Assembly: GCA_946886855.1 (NCBI GenBank)
Contig: CAMPJJ010000107.1
Coordinates: 1-17,767 of the forward strand
Reading direction: 5' to 3'
Source of the DNA: an uncultured Roseateles sp.
GTDB lineage: Bacteria > Pseudomonadota > Gammaproteobacteria > Burkholderiales > Burkholderiaceae
DNA length: 17,767 bases
Below are positions 1 to 7,336 of this stretch, piece after piece (the first letter of the stretch is position 1; the number at the start of each line of letters is the position of its first letter). The translations under genes and the position numbers were made by a program. The notes beneath the pieces were generated by a model, which had not been told where the DNA came from, made no database searches, and worked only from the letters and a program-made list of their open reading frames with translations.

Positions 1-41
1 TGAGTTCCAGCAGGGAGGAAGCTCAGGACATGCCGACCGGC

Positions 42-55
42 CGCCGCATGCGGCG
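42..55. repeat. 14-bp perfect palindrome upstream of the Rhs gene
   Basis: CGCCGCATGCGGCG reads the same on both strands. It lies about 60 bp upstream of the Rhs start codon, in the only visible stretch before that gene. It has no T-tract, so it is not a clear intrinsic terminator. It could be an operator, the end of an upstream unit, or chance in GC-rich DNA. Confidence 0.3.
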
Positions 56-116
56 TCGGGAGCGTCAGCGCATGTCTTGAAGGCAAGCCACCCGACGGTG
101 CTCGGGAGGGTAGGCC

Positions 117-3100
117 TTGAAGAACGACACGCACGATTCGGCTTCGGCCATCTTTGGCCGTCTGGTCGCCAGCAGCTCGCGATGGACTGCGCGCGTCGGC
201 CTGATCGCTTTGTCGGCCGTCGCGCTGGGTGCGCAAGCCCAGTCGGGCGCGACGATGGCAGAGGCCATGGCCAACTTCAAGGCCACGCGCGGCAAACCCG
301 CCGCGGTCGCGAAGGCAAGTCCCGGCACTGCACGCACCATGACCGATCCGGGCGGCGGTGAACCGACCGCCGTCGATCCCGCCGATTACTTCCAGAATGG
401 CAAGCTGATCCGCGCGCCGAAGGCGCTGACCGCCCTCGGCAACGATCTCTTCGGCGACCGGGTCAACCTGTATCGCGGCACGTTGGAGTTCGTGCAGACG
501 GACGTGAGCCTCGAAGGCAACAACGCCTTGCCGGTCGCGGTCACACGCAAGCTGACGACGGGCAGCCGCGGCAACCTGGGTCAGGGACTGTTCAGCGAAT
601 GGGAGCTCGACATCCCGCGCATGAGCGGGATCTTCAACAAGAACGTCGGCTGGGTGCGCCAGACCGCACCGGGATCGACGACCAATCAGCGCTGTTCCAA
701 CTTCGGCGCGCCGCCGGACACGGCCAAGACGGCCAACGGCGTGTATTACCGCGCACGCGAGTACTGGCAAGGCAACTTCCTCCATGTTCCTGGCGGCGGG
801 CAGCAGGAAGTGCTGCTGCGCGATCCCGCAGTCAACACCAACGTCCCTGACGACGGTGCATCGACACCGCTGGTCACGACGGGGCTCTGGTCGATCCGTT
901 GCCTCGCATCGCTGGCCAGCACCACGGCGTCGACGCCCACGCAGGATCAAGGCGAAGGCTTCCTGGCGATCTCGCCGGACGGCACCCGCTATCGCTTCGA
1001 CTGGCTGGTCACTCGCGATCAGACCCCGCTGACCAAGGTATCCACCGCCGCGGGCGCGCACCTGAGCATTGCGCGTCAGGAAGTGCAGATCTTCCCGACG
1101 CTGATCACCGACCGCTTCGGAAACACCGTCAGCTACACCTACGACACGACCGACAAGGCGAAGGTGCTCAGCATCCAGAGCAGCGACGGGCGTTCACTCT
1201 CGTTCACGTACGAAGCAGGCTCCCATCGCATCAAGACCGTGACCGACGGAACGCGCACCTGGACCTACAACTACGCGCCTGTTGTCATTCCCAATCCGGC
1301 GTATGTCTGGACCAGCCTGATGAGCGTCGTCCAACCGGACGGATCCGCCTGGGACTTCTCGGGGATGCACTTGCCCTTCGGAATCCAGCTGAGTTTCAAC
1401 GGCATCGTGGACATCGAGATCGAGGCGCCGGAGCAGCAGGAGAACGTGGCGGGCGAATGCGATGCTGGCGCGATCAATGGATTGACGAATCCGGGCGCGT
1501 ATGGCGAGATGGTCCATCCCTCGGGTGCCAAGGGTCGGTTCTGGCTGACGCCGACAGAGCATGGCCGCAACGGGGTGCCGGACAACTGCATCGGCGACGG
1601 GATACCGAACTCGGTCGGCAAGGCACTGAAGTCGCGCATGAGCACGGTCTTCGCTTTGACGAAGAAGGAGATCTGGGGACCGGGTCTGCCGACGATGACG
1701 TGGCTGTACAGCTATGACACGTTCTATCCCGGATGGTTGTCCTGCGCGGTCTGCACCGGCTATCCGGCCACCGTGCTGGTCACCGATCCGGAAGGAGACG
1801 TCACGCGCCACACCTTCGGCAACACGTTCCAGGTCAATGAGGGCCAGCCGCTGAAAGTCGAGTCCGGCTGGAACGGCAGTTCCGCGCTGCGGACGGTCGA
1901 GACGCGCTACAGCAATGCGTTCCCGAATCCTGTGGGCATCAGCGAGCAGGACGCCGGCGACGGCGGCACAACCACGCGGCATGTGCCCGTGGACCGGCGC
2001 GTCACGACGCAGCAAGGCACGACCTTCACCTACCTTGTCAACAGCTTCGACGGCAAAGCGCGACCGACCAGCGTGACGCGCTCCAGCAGCCTGGGCTACA
2101 GCCGGACCGAGATCTCGACCTACAGCGACCAACTGACGAAGTGGGTGCTGAGCCAGCTCGCGACCGTCACGACGGACGGAAAGATCTCGGTCAGCAATGT
2201 CTACGACCCAGCGTCCGCGACCCTGACCAGCACGACGAAGTTCGGCCAGCTTCAACACAGCTACACCTACCGCGCCGACGGCACGTTGCAGACGCGCAAG
2301 GACGGTCGAAACTACACGACGACCTTCGGGACGTTCAAACGGGGCATTCCGCAAAGCCTTGATCTGCCCACAGGGGCCAGCCACAGTGCGGTGGTGAATG
2401 ACATTGGTCGAATCACCAGCGTCACCGACGAAATGGGCATCACGACGTCGTATGGCTACGACGCGATCGGCCGCCTGACGAGCATCACGCCGCCCGCGGG
2501 CTGGACCCCGACGACGATCTCGTACGTTCAGCCGGCGCAGGCCGAGTTCGGTCTGGACATCGGACATTGGCGCGTCATCGAGACGACCGGCAACTCGACC
2601 ACCGCGACCTACCTCGACGTGCTCTGGCGACCGGTGTTCACGCGCGTCTACGACGAAGGCGCGCCTGGCACCACGCTGAGGGACAGCGTCAAGCGCTACG
2701 ACTCGGACAGCAAGGTCACGTACGAGAGCTATCCGAAGCGCTTCATCAACGCGTTCACGGACACGCCGCCCGGCAAGAGGACTTTCTACGACGCTCTCGG
2801 CCGGCCCTTCCGCACGGAGGCTGACAGCGAGCTCGGCGTGCTGACGTCTTCCGTCGAATACCTCTCCGGCTTCCAGACCCGCAACACCAATGCGCGCGGG
2901 AAACAGAGCACGCAAGGCTTCTGGGTTCTCGACAACCCCGACCAGGTGCAACTGGCCGGCATCTCCGTGCCTGCGGGCACCGGCCTGCCCGGCGGCATGT
3001 CCGTCTCCATCGCGCGCGACGTCTTCGGCAAACCGACCAGCATCACGCGCTCGGGCAACGGTCAGTCGGTCACCCGCGGGTACGTGTACGACGTGCGTGA

Positions 3101-6100
3101 GCGCCTGTGCCGGACGAACGAGCCGGAGGTCGGATCGACCGTCCTGGACTACGACGACGCCGGCAACCTGGCGTGGCGCGCGCCCGGCATGGATCTTCCC
3201 GATGCCTCCTGCGGCTGGGGCGCCGTCCCTGGCGCCAAGAAGATCTGGTATTCCTACGACGAGCTCAACCGCCTGAAGGACACGACCTACGGCGACGGCA
3301 GCACGAACATCGCGCGGACCTACTGGCCCGACGGCAAGCTCAAGACGATCAACACCAGCGACGGCACCGCCTGGTCCTACGACTACAACACGCTGCGCCT
3401 GCCGACGACGGAGACCCTGACCTACGGCGGCAAGACGGCGACCGCGACCTGGAGCTACAACGCCAACGGTCATTTGTCAGGCGCGACTTATCCAGCGGGC
3501 GGCCCTTCCGTTTCATACAACCCCAATGCGCTGGGCGAAGCCACCCAGGTCGGCGGGTATGCCAGCGGCGTCAGCTATCACCCCAACGGCGCGGTGGCGG
3601 GCTACACGCTGGCCAACGGCATCGTGCACACGCAGACGCAGAACATTCGCGGCTTGCCTGAGCGCAACCAGGACGTCGGTGTGACCAACGACCTATACGC
3701 CTATGACGAGAACGGCAACGTCTCGGCGATCGCCGACCAGCAGGAGAACGTGACTACGCGGGCGATGACGTACGACGATCTCGATCGTCTGTGGACCGCG
3801 ACGGCGCCCAATGTGTGGGGCACGGCGACCTACACGTATGACGCGCTCGACAACATCCGCACCGCGGTCGTCGGCAGCCGCTCGAGCACGATGAGCTACG
3901 ACGCGCGCAACCGGCTCGACAGCGTGATGACAAACGGCGCGCTGACGAACTATGCCTACGACCCCCAGGGCAATATCACCACCAAAGGTGGCCAGAACTA
4001 TTGGTTCGACATCGGCAACCGCATGTGGAAGTCGAGCCTGGGCGGCACCTACGTCTACGACGGCCACGGGCGCCGCGTGTTCATCACCTCGACGGATGGC
4101 ACGAAGCGCATGCAGATGTACACACAGGCTGGCCAGATGCTGTGGGGCGATCGGACGCAGACCCTGGCCGACGTGCCGGCCACGGTCACCGGCTATACCT
4201 GCAGCGCAGGAACAGTGTCGGGCTCGCTGTGTATCAGTACCAGCGTCTACAACGCGACAGTCACGGGCTACCAATGCAACCCGGGCGACTCGCTGAGCGG
4301 GACGACGTGTACGCACACGACAACCTCGAGCTACGGCGCCTCGATCGGCTCGTACGTCTGCAATTCGGGCGACAGCCTGAGCGGCTCGACGTGCAGCCAT
4401 TCGACCGTCAACACTTATGGCGCGACACCGATCTATGCCTGCAACGCAGGCGATTCGCTGAGCGGCGCGACGTGCTCGCATACCTCCTCCTCCGCGGCGA
4501 CGCCGGTCTATACCTGTCCGTCAGGCTGGTCGCTCAGCGGAACGACCTGCACGACGTCCACCTCCACGGGGGCAACAGAGAATCCGAACTGCAATGGCAT
4601 GGGAGCGCCGGCTATCTTTACCGGCTTCTACGCCTGTCGAGGCGATGCTGCGGCCGAGCAGTTTGGAGATGAGGATCCTGCCGACATATGCATGCAGAAC
4701 TACGGCGGGTTCGGACTTCAATACGAGACCTACCAACGCAAGACCAACAAGGTGGTTTCCTGTGTGTTCCGGGCGCTCGTCACCTACTCCTGCCCAGGGG
4801 GCACAACGCTCAACGGCACGCAGTGCACGGGCTCGACCAGCCAGGCCGCAACGATCGGCAGCTATACCTGCCCGTCGGGCTCGCTGTCAGGGTCGAGCTG
4901 CCTCACGACGAGCACTTATGGCGCTTGGGTGTCGAGCTACTTCTGCAATGCGGGCGATGGCCTGAGCGGCAGCACCTGCTCGCACACGACGACCAGCACC
5001 TATGGTGCGACGCCGATCTACGTGTGCAATCCCGGCGACTCATTGAGCGGACAGACCTGCACGAGCGTGAGCGGATCGACGTATGCGGCGTCGCCTTCAG
5101 GATATGCCTGCAACGGCGGCGACGCGCTCAGCGGCGCGACCTGCACGCACACTACGCAGTCGGCAGCCACGCCAGTCTACGGATGCAGCGGCGGCACGCT
5201 GTCAGGCACGACCTGCGTCGGCGGAACGACTACCTCGACGACGGCTTACATCTACCTCGGCAAGAAGCAGTTCGCCGAGACGACCAATGGGATCACCCAG
5301 TTCGCGCATACCGACGCACTGGGTAGCCCGATCGCGCACACGACGAATCAGACGCAGTGGTCGGTGCTCAACCGCACGCGGTATGAGCCTTATGGCTTAA
5401 CGGCCCAAGGCACCAAGCCGAGCCCTGCCACCAGCGTCATCGGCTTCACCGGCCACGTGAATGACGCGGAAACAGACCTCGTGTACATGCAGCAGCGGTA
5501 TTACGATCCGACTGCTGCGAGGTTCCTGAGCGTAGATCCGATTGTCACGGACGCTAATACCGGCAAGGGCTTCGGGCTATACACCTACGCTGAACATAAC
5601 CCCTATGGAAGGATCGACCCTGACGGTCGGACCTCTCTAACAGCCTTAGGCGTCTTTGGCATTCTTGTAATAGGGTCTGCGATCTGCGATTCATGCAAGA
5701 AGGAGCTGGCGAAAGGCATTGCCGCAATTGCACAATCAATCAATGGCTCGGGCGGCGCCGCGCAGGGCCCTATAAGCTCACAAAATTCTGCGGACAAAGA
5801 TGACAAATCGAGTGGCGAGGCAAAACCAGGCAAGCGAGCCGGCAATAATAACGAGCCTCGAGGAACTCTCCCACGCGGGCCTGGCGGCGAATATAAGCCA
5901 CTGACGGACGCAGAGGGCCCTCATACAGTTCTAGGCGAGCGAGAAGGTAGCAACGGAGAAGACTACACGCAAGGCGCGACGTTCGATGACAAAGGAAATT
6001 TCCAGGGACGAACTGACGTCACGAATCATGGCAGAGGGGATCATGAGAAGCCCCATTTTCATCCCGCAAAAGGTCCCGCCAGCGTCGGGGGCGCGCGACC

Positions 6101-6134
6101 AATAACGCCCACCGTTGAAGAGAAAAAGAAATAA
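117..6134 (+). CDS. Sec-exported Rhs/YD-repeat polymorphic toxin-like protein
   Basis: A 2005-residue Rhs family protein. The start is TTG: GGGAGGG at 104-110 sits 6 nt upstream, and the next in-frame ATG would remove the signal peptide. Residues 22-41 form a hydrophobic Sec signal with likely cleavage after AQA. An N-terminal domain (about 90-300) carries the FGDRVNLYRGTLEF and LDIPRMSG signatures common to secreted Rhs proteins. YD repeats run from about 340 to 1340 (YTYDTTDKAK, YGYDAIGRL, YAYDENGNV, YVYDGHGRR). A Cys-rich repeat block occupies 1360-1700, then the Rhs core resumes with YIYLGKKQFAE and the hallmark YMQQRYYDPTAARFLSVDP, ending at DPDG (1834-1837). The last 168 residues are the variable tip. 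There is no PAAR or VgrG-like N-terminus, so export by Sec rather than by type VI loading is the simpler reading. By family knowledge the YD shell encloses the tip toxin. The family call is certain; the toxic role is inferred. Confidence 0.93.
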   Translation: MKNDTHDSASAIFGRLVASSSRWTARVGLIALSAVALGAQAQSGATMAEAMANFKATRGKPAAVAKASPGTARTMTDPGGGEPTAVDPADYFQNGKLIRAPKALTALGNDLFGDRVNLYRGTLEFVQTDVSLEGNNALPVAVTRKLTTGSRGNLGQGLFSEWELDIPRMSGIFNKNVGWVRQTAPGSTTNQRCSNFGAPPDTAKTANGVYYRAREYWQGNFLHVPGGGQQEVLLRDPAVNTNVPDDGASTPLVTTGLWSIRCLASLASTTASTPTQDQGEGFLAISPDGTRYRFDWLVTRDQTPLTKVSTAAGAHLSIARQEVQIFPTLITDRFGNTVSYTYDTTDKAKVLSIQSSDGRSLSFTYEAGSHRIKTVTDGTRTWTYNYAPVVIPNPAYVWTSLMSVVQPDGSAWDFSGMHLPFGIQLSFNGIVDIEIEAPEQQENVAGECDAGAINGLTNPGAYGEMVHPSGAKGRFWLTPTEHGRNGVPDNCIGDGIPNSVGKALKSRMSTVFALTKKEIWGPGLPTMTWLYSYDTFYPGWLSCAVCTGYPATVLVTDPEGDVTRHTFGNTFQVNEGQPLKVESGWNGSSALRTVETRYSNAFPNPVGISEQDAGDGGTTTRHVPVDRRVTTQQGTTFTYLVNSFDGKARPTSVTRSSSLGYSRTEISTYSDQLTKWVLSQLATVTTDGKISVSNVYDPASATLTSTTKFGQLQHSYTYRADGTLQTRKDGRNYTTTFGTFKRGIPQSLDLPTGASHSAVVNDIGRITSVTDEMGITTSYGYDAIGRLTSITPPAGWTPTTISYVQPAQAEFGLDIGHWRVIETTGNSTTATYLDVLWRPVFTRVYDEGAPGTTLRDSVKRYDSDSKVTYESYPKRFINAFTDTPPGKRTFYDALGRPFRTEADSELGVLTSSVEYLSGFQTRNTNARGKQSTQGFWVLDNPDQVQLAGISVPAGTGLPGGMSVSIARDVFGKPTSITRSGNGQSVTRGYVYDVRERLCRTNEPEVGSTVLDYDDAGNLAWRAPGMDLPDASCGWGAVPGAKKIWYSYDELNRLKDTTYGDGSTNIARTYWPDGKLKTINTSDGTAWSYDYNTLRLPTTETLTYGGKTATATWSYNANGHLSGATYPAGGPSVSYNPNALGEATQVGGYASGVSYHPNGAVAGYTLANGIVHTQTQNIRGLPERNQDVGVTNDLYAYDENGNVSAIADQQENVTTRAMTYDDLDRLWTATAPNVWGTATYTYDALDNIRTAVVGSRSSTMSYDARNRLDSVMTNGALTNYAYDPQGNITTKGGQNYWFDIGNRMWKSSLGGTYVYDGHGRRVFITSTDGTKRMQMYTQAGQMLWGDRTQTLADVPATVTGYTCSAGTVSGSLCISTSVYNATVTGYQCNPGDSLSGTTCTHTTTSSYGASIGSYVCNSGDSLSGSTCSHSTVNTYGATPIYACNAGDSLSGATCSHTSSSAATPVYTCPSGWSLSGTTCTTSTSTGATENPNCNGMGAPAIFTGFYACRGDAAAEQFGDEDPADICMQNYGGFGLQYETYQRKTNKVVSCVFRALVTYSCPGGTTLNGTQCTGSTSQAATIGSYTCPSGSLSGSSCLTTSTYGAWVSSYFCNAGDGLSGSTCSHTTTSTYGATPIYVCNPGDSLSGQTCTSVSGSTYAASPSGYACNGGDALSGATCTHTTQSAATPVYGCSGGTLSGTTCVGGTTTSTTAYIYLGKKQFAETTNGITQFAHTDALGSPIAHTTNQTQWSVLNRTRYEPYGLTAQGTKPSPATSVIGFTGHVNDAETDLVYMQQRYYDPTAARFLSVDPIVTDANTGKGFGLYTYAEHNPYGRIDPDGRTSLTALGVFGILVIGSAICDSCKKELAKGIAAIAQSINGSGGAAQGPISSQNSADKDDKSSGEAKPGKRAGNNNEPRGTLPRGPGGEYKPLTDAEGPHTVLGEREGSNGEDYTQGATFDDKGNFQGRTDVTNHGRGDHEKPHFHPAKGPASVGGARPITPTVEEKKK
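4194..5216 (+). repeat. Cys-rich tandem protein repeats inside the Rhs core (residues 1360-1700)
   Basis: Eleven recognisable copies of a unit with the pattern (Y/F)-x-C-x-x-G-(D)-x-L-S-G-x-x-C followed by a Thr/Ser-rich linker, often ending YGA. Examples are YQCNPGDSLSGTTC, YVCNSGDSLSGSTC, YTCPSGWSLSGTTC, YFCNAGDGLSGSTC and YVCNPGDSLSGQTC. Each unit is roughly 25-30 residues and has exactly two cysteines 9-11 residues apart. Residues 1489-1556 interrupt the array with a unique segment that has its own cysteines. The block falls exactly between GQMLWGDRT and AYIYLGKKQF, which are adjacent in ordinary Rhs proteins. Because the protein is exported, the paired cysteines probably form one small disulfide loop per unit. 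The repeats are seen directly; the disulfides are inferred. Confidence 0.9.
5628..6134 (+). other. Variable C-terminal toxin tip of the Rhs protein
   Basis: Residues 1838-2005, after the conserved DPDG that ends the Rhs core. The tip opens with a hydrophobic stretch (LTALGVFGILVIGSAIC), continues through a low-complexity Ser/Gly/Lys/Asn linker, and ends in a compact domain of about 95 residues. That domain contains GPHTVLGERE, a TFDDKGNFQGRTDVTNHGR strand region and a His-rich end with H1971, H1976, H1980 and H1982 (HGRGDHEKPHFHP). The pattern resembles what I remember of the polymorphic toxin type 24 family (GPHT-LG, FD-x-x-G, D-x-T-x-HGR, PHxH), which is predicted to be a nuclease-type toxin; I could not check this. 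The His cluster suggests metal binding or acid-base catalysis. Base composition is clearly lower in GC than the core. Confidence 0.55.
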
Positions 6135-6210
6135 ATATCATAAATAATGTAGCAATCACATGATTGGCAAAATGTCCAGTCAATGACTCAACTATTCCGA
6201 GAACTATCCG

Positions 6211-6513
6211 ATGTGGAATCCAACAACGCAGGAACAGCTGGCGATAATTGTTGAAGATAGCTTGAACGCTTGCACGCAGCAGCAAGCAGAAGCATTTTCA
6301 CGATTTCGAGTTCCATTCCAACAAGTGCCGATACGTCGAGGAACAAAGTTGGAGAACGTTCTTGTCGTCGCTTATATGCCCGCAGGCCCCCTCTACTACG
6401 ACGATATTGAAGGGGGCTTCGAGTTGGCAGAACTTGATGCGTGCGGAGTAATTGTCAATTCCGAAGCGAATCAATTCAAGTTGAATCAAGTTCTCTCGAG
6501 AATGGGATTCTGA
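6211..6513 (+). CDS. Small protein, candidate immunity protein for the Rhs tip
   Basis: A 100-residue protein I do not recognise. It has no signal peptide or membrane segment, so it should stay in the cytoplasm. It starts with MWNPTTQEQLAIIVEDSLNAC, and the C-terminal half contains ENVLVVAYMPAGPLYYDDIEGGFELAELD, which looks like beta strands with several acidic residues. It begins 76 bp after the Rhs stop on the same strand in the same low-GC stretch, the standard position for the immunity gene of an exchanged toxin tip. The only purine-rich match before the ATG is GAGAA, weak for a ribosome site. The ORF is well supported by position and composition; the immunity role is inferred from location alone. 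Confidence 0.7.
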   Translation: MWNPTTQEQLAIIVEDSLNACTQQQAEAFSRFRVPFQQVPIRRGTKLENVLVVAYMPAGPLYYDDIEGGFELAELDACGVIVNSEANQFKLNQVLSRMGF

Positions 6514-6560
6514 ACGAACGCTTTTTTGCGTTGGTGGATCGATGACAGGATGAAGTACTA

Positions 6561-7103
6561 ATGCCGCCAGTGTCAAAAATCGTTCAAATCCAGCGAAGAT
6601 CGCCGCTTGACAGCCTTATCGGGGTTCTCCTCTGGGAGGGACCGGAAATCATCATCGCTTCGGAAATCTCAGACTCACTTGACCCGGATGGCTACTGCTT
6701 TCTTCCCAAGACAGATATTCTTCAAATTGAAGACGACTTCAAGCACTTGGATTTCTATGCTGCGGCAGCGTCCGTCTGGGAAAATGTCGTCCTGGATAGT
6801 TCTGCGATCGACCATCAAGGAACGTATGTCGAACTGATGCAGTCAATGTCCCGGGAGAAATCTCTCATCGCTGTTCATGTGGAAGTTTCCGATCCGGACA
6901 TCGCTTATGTGGGCAAAGTGCGCCGGGTTCTGTCAGACAGAATTGGGTTCACCAACTTATCCCAGCATGGCATCTGGATATCAGAAACCCAGACGTTCAA
7001 GATTCAGCAGATTACAAAAATTGAAATATCGACGCGATACCTACGTTCCTTGAATGGGGTTGTCGCTGCACGGAGACTCGCCGATTCCGCGGGCACGGGC
7101 TAA
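6561..7103 (+). CDS. Hypothetical protein of the Rhs-tip cassette, possible second immunity protein
   Basis: A 180-residue cytoplasmic protein with no signal peptide. AGGA at 6547-6550 lies 10 nt before the ATG. It appears to hold two similar beta-rich halves: one near residues 15-55 (LIGVLLWEGPEIIIASEISD, then a DGYCFLPKTDILQIEDDF segment) and one near 100-165 (LIAVHVEVSDPDIAYVGKVRRVL, then a GIWISETQTFKIQQITKIEIS segment). That duplicated layout suggests paired small barrels, which is inference only. It lies 47 bp after the preceding small gene and shares its low GC content, so it belongs to the same cassette. It could be an extra or orphan immunity gene left by an earlier tip exchange, or a gene unrelated to toxicity. 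Confidence 0.65.
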   Translation: MPPVSKIVQIQRRSPLDSLIGVLLWEGPEIIIASEISDSLDPDGYCFLPKTDILQIEDDFKHLDFYAAAASVWENVVLDSSAIDHQGTYVELMQSMSREKSLIAVHVEVSDPDIAYVGKVRRVLSDRIGFTNLSQHGIWISETQTFKIQQITKIEISTRYLRSLNGVVAARRLADSAGTG

Positions 7104-7213
7104 CAGCGTCGTGCTGCGCGCGCCGGCTCCGCCCTGACGATCTGATCTCTTCTTGCGAAGCCGTCGTTCGATGCTCCGTGCGATGCGCGAAGCCGGCTTA
7201 TGCCTGCGAAGTC

Positions 7214-7336
7214 TCATCCTTTACCGATGATGCTCATCGCTGCCGCTACCAGAAGCCCCACTTTGACGAGCTCGCCCGCCCCGACGGCCCACTTCGTCCA
7301 CTTGCTGTTGAGCAAGACCTGCCACCGCGCGTTCAC
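7214..7336 (-). CDS. Candidate 40-residue single-pass membrane peptide coupled to the hydrolase
   Basis: A short ORF of 40 residues. Its GTG start overlaps the TGA stop of the upstream alpha/beta hydrolase in a GTGA junction (7333-7336), the usual arrangement for translational coupling. GGAG lies 6 nt upstream of the GTG on the coding strand. The peptide starts MNARWQVLLNSKWTKW, continues with a hydrophobic segment (VKVGLLVAAAMSII) long enough to cross or anchor in a membrane, and ends GKG. About 33 of 40 codons end in G or C, in line with neighbouring genes. I do not recognise the peptide. It could be a small membrane partner of the hydrolase or a chance ORF; the overlap, ribosome site and codon bias together favour a real gene. 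Confidence 0.5.
   Translation of the reverse strand: MNARWQVLLNSKWTKWAVGAGELVKVGLLVAAAMSIIGKG

Noticed and set aside
1194..3473. A 759-codon open frame on the minus strand across the Rhs gene
   Set aside because: It is antisense to clear YD repeats and its Arg/Ala/Val/Gly-rich product is typical of the reverse frame of a GC-rich gene.
4194..5216. Repetitive DNA considered as a possible CRISPR-like or satellite array
   Set aside because: The repetition follows an open protein frame with codon-level variation, so it is a protein repeat and not a DNA-level array.
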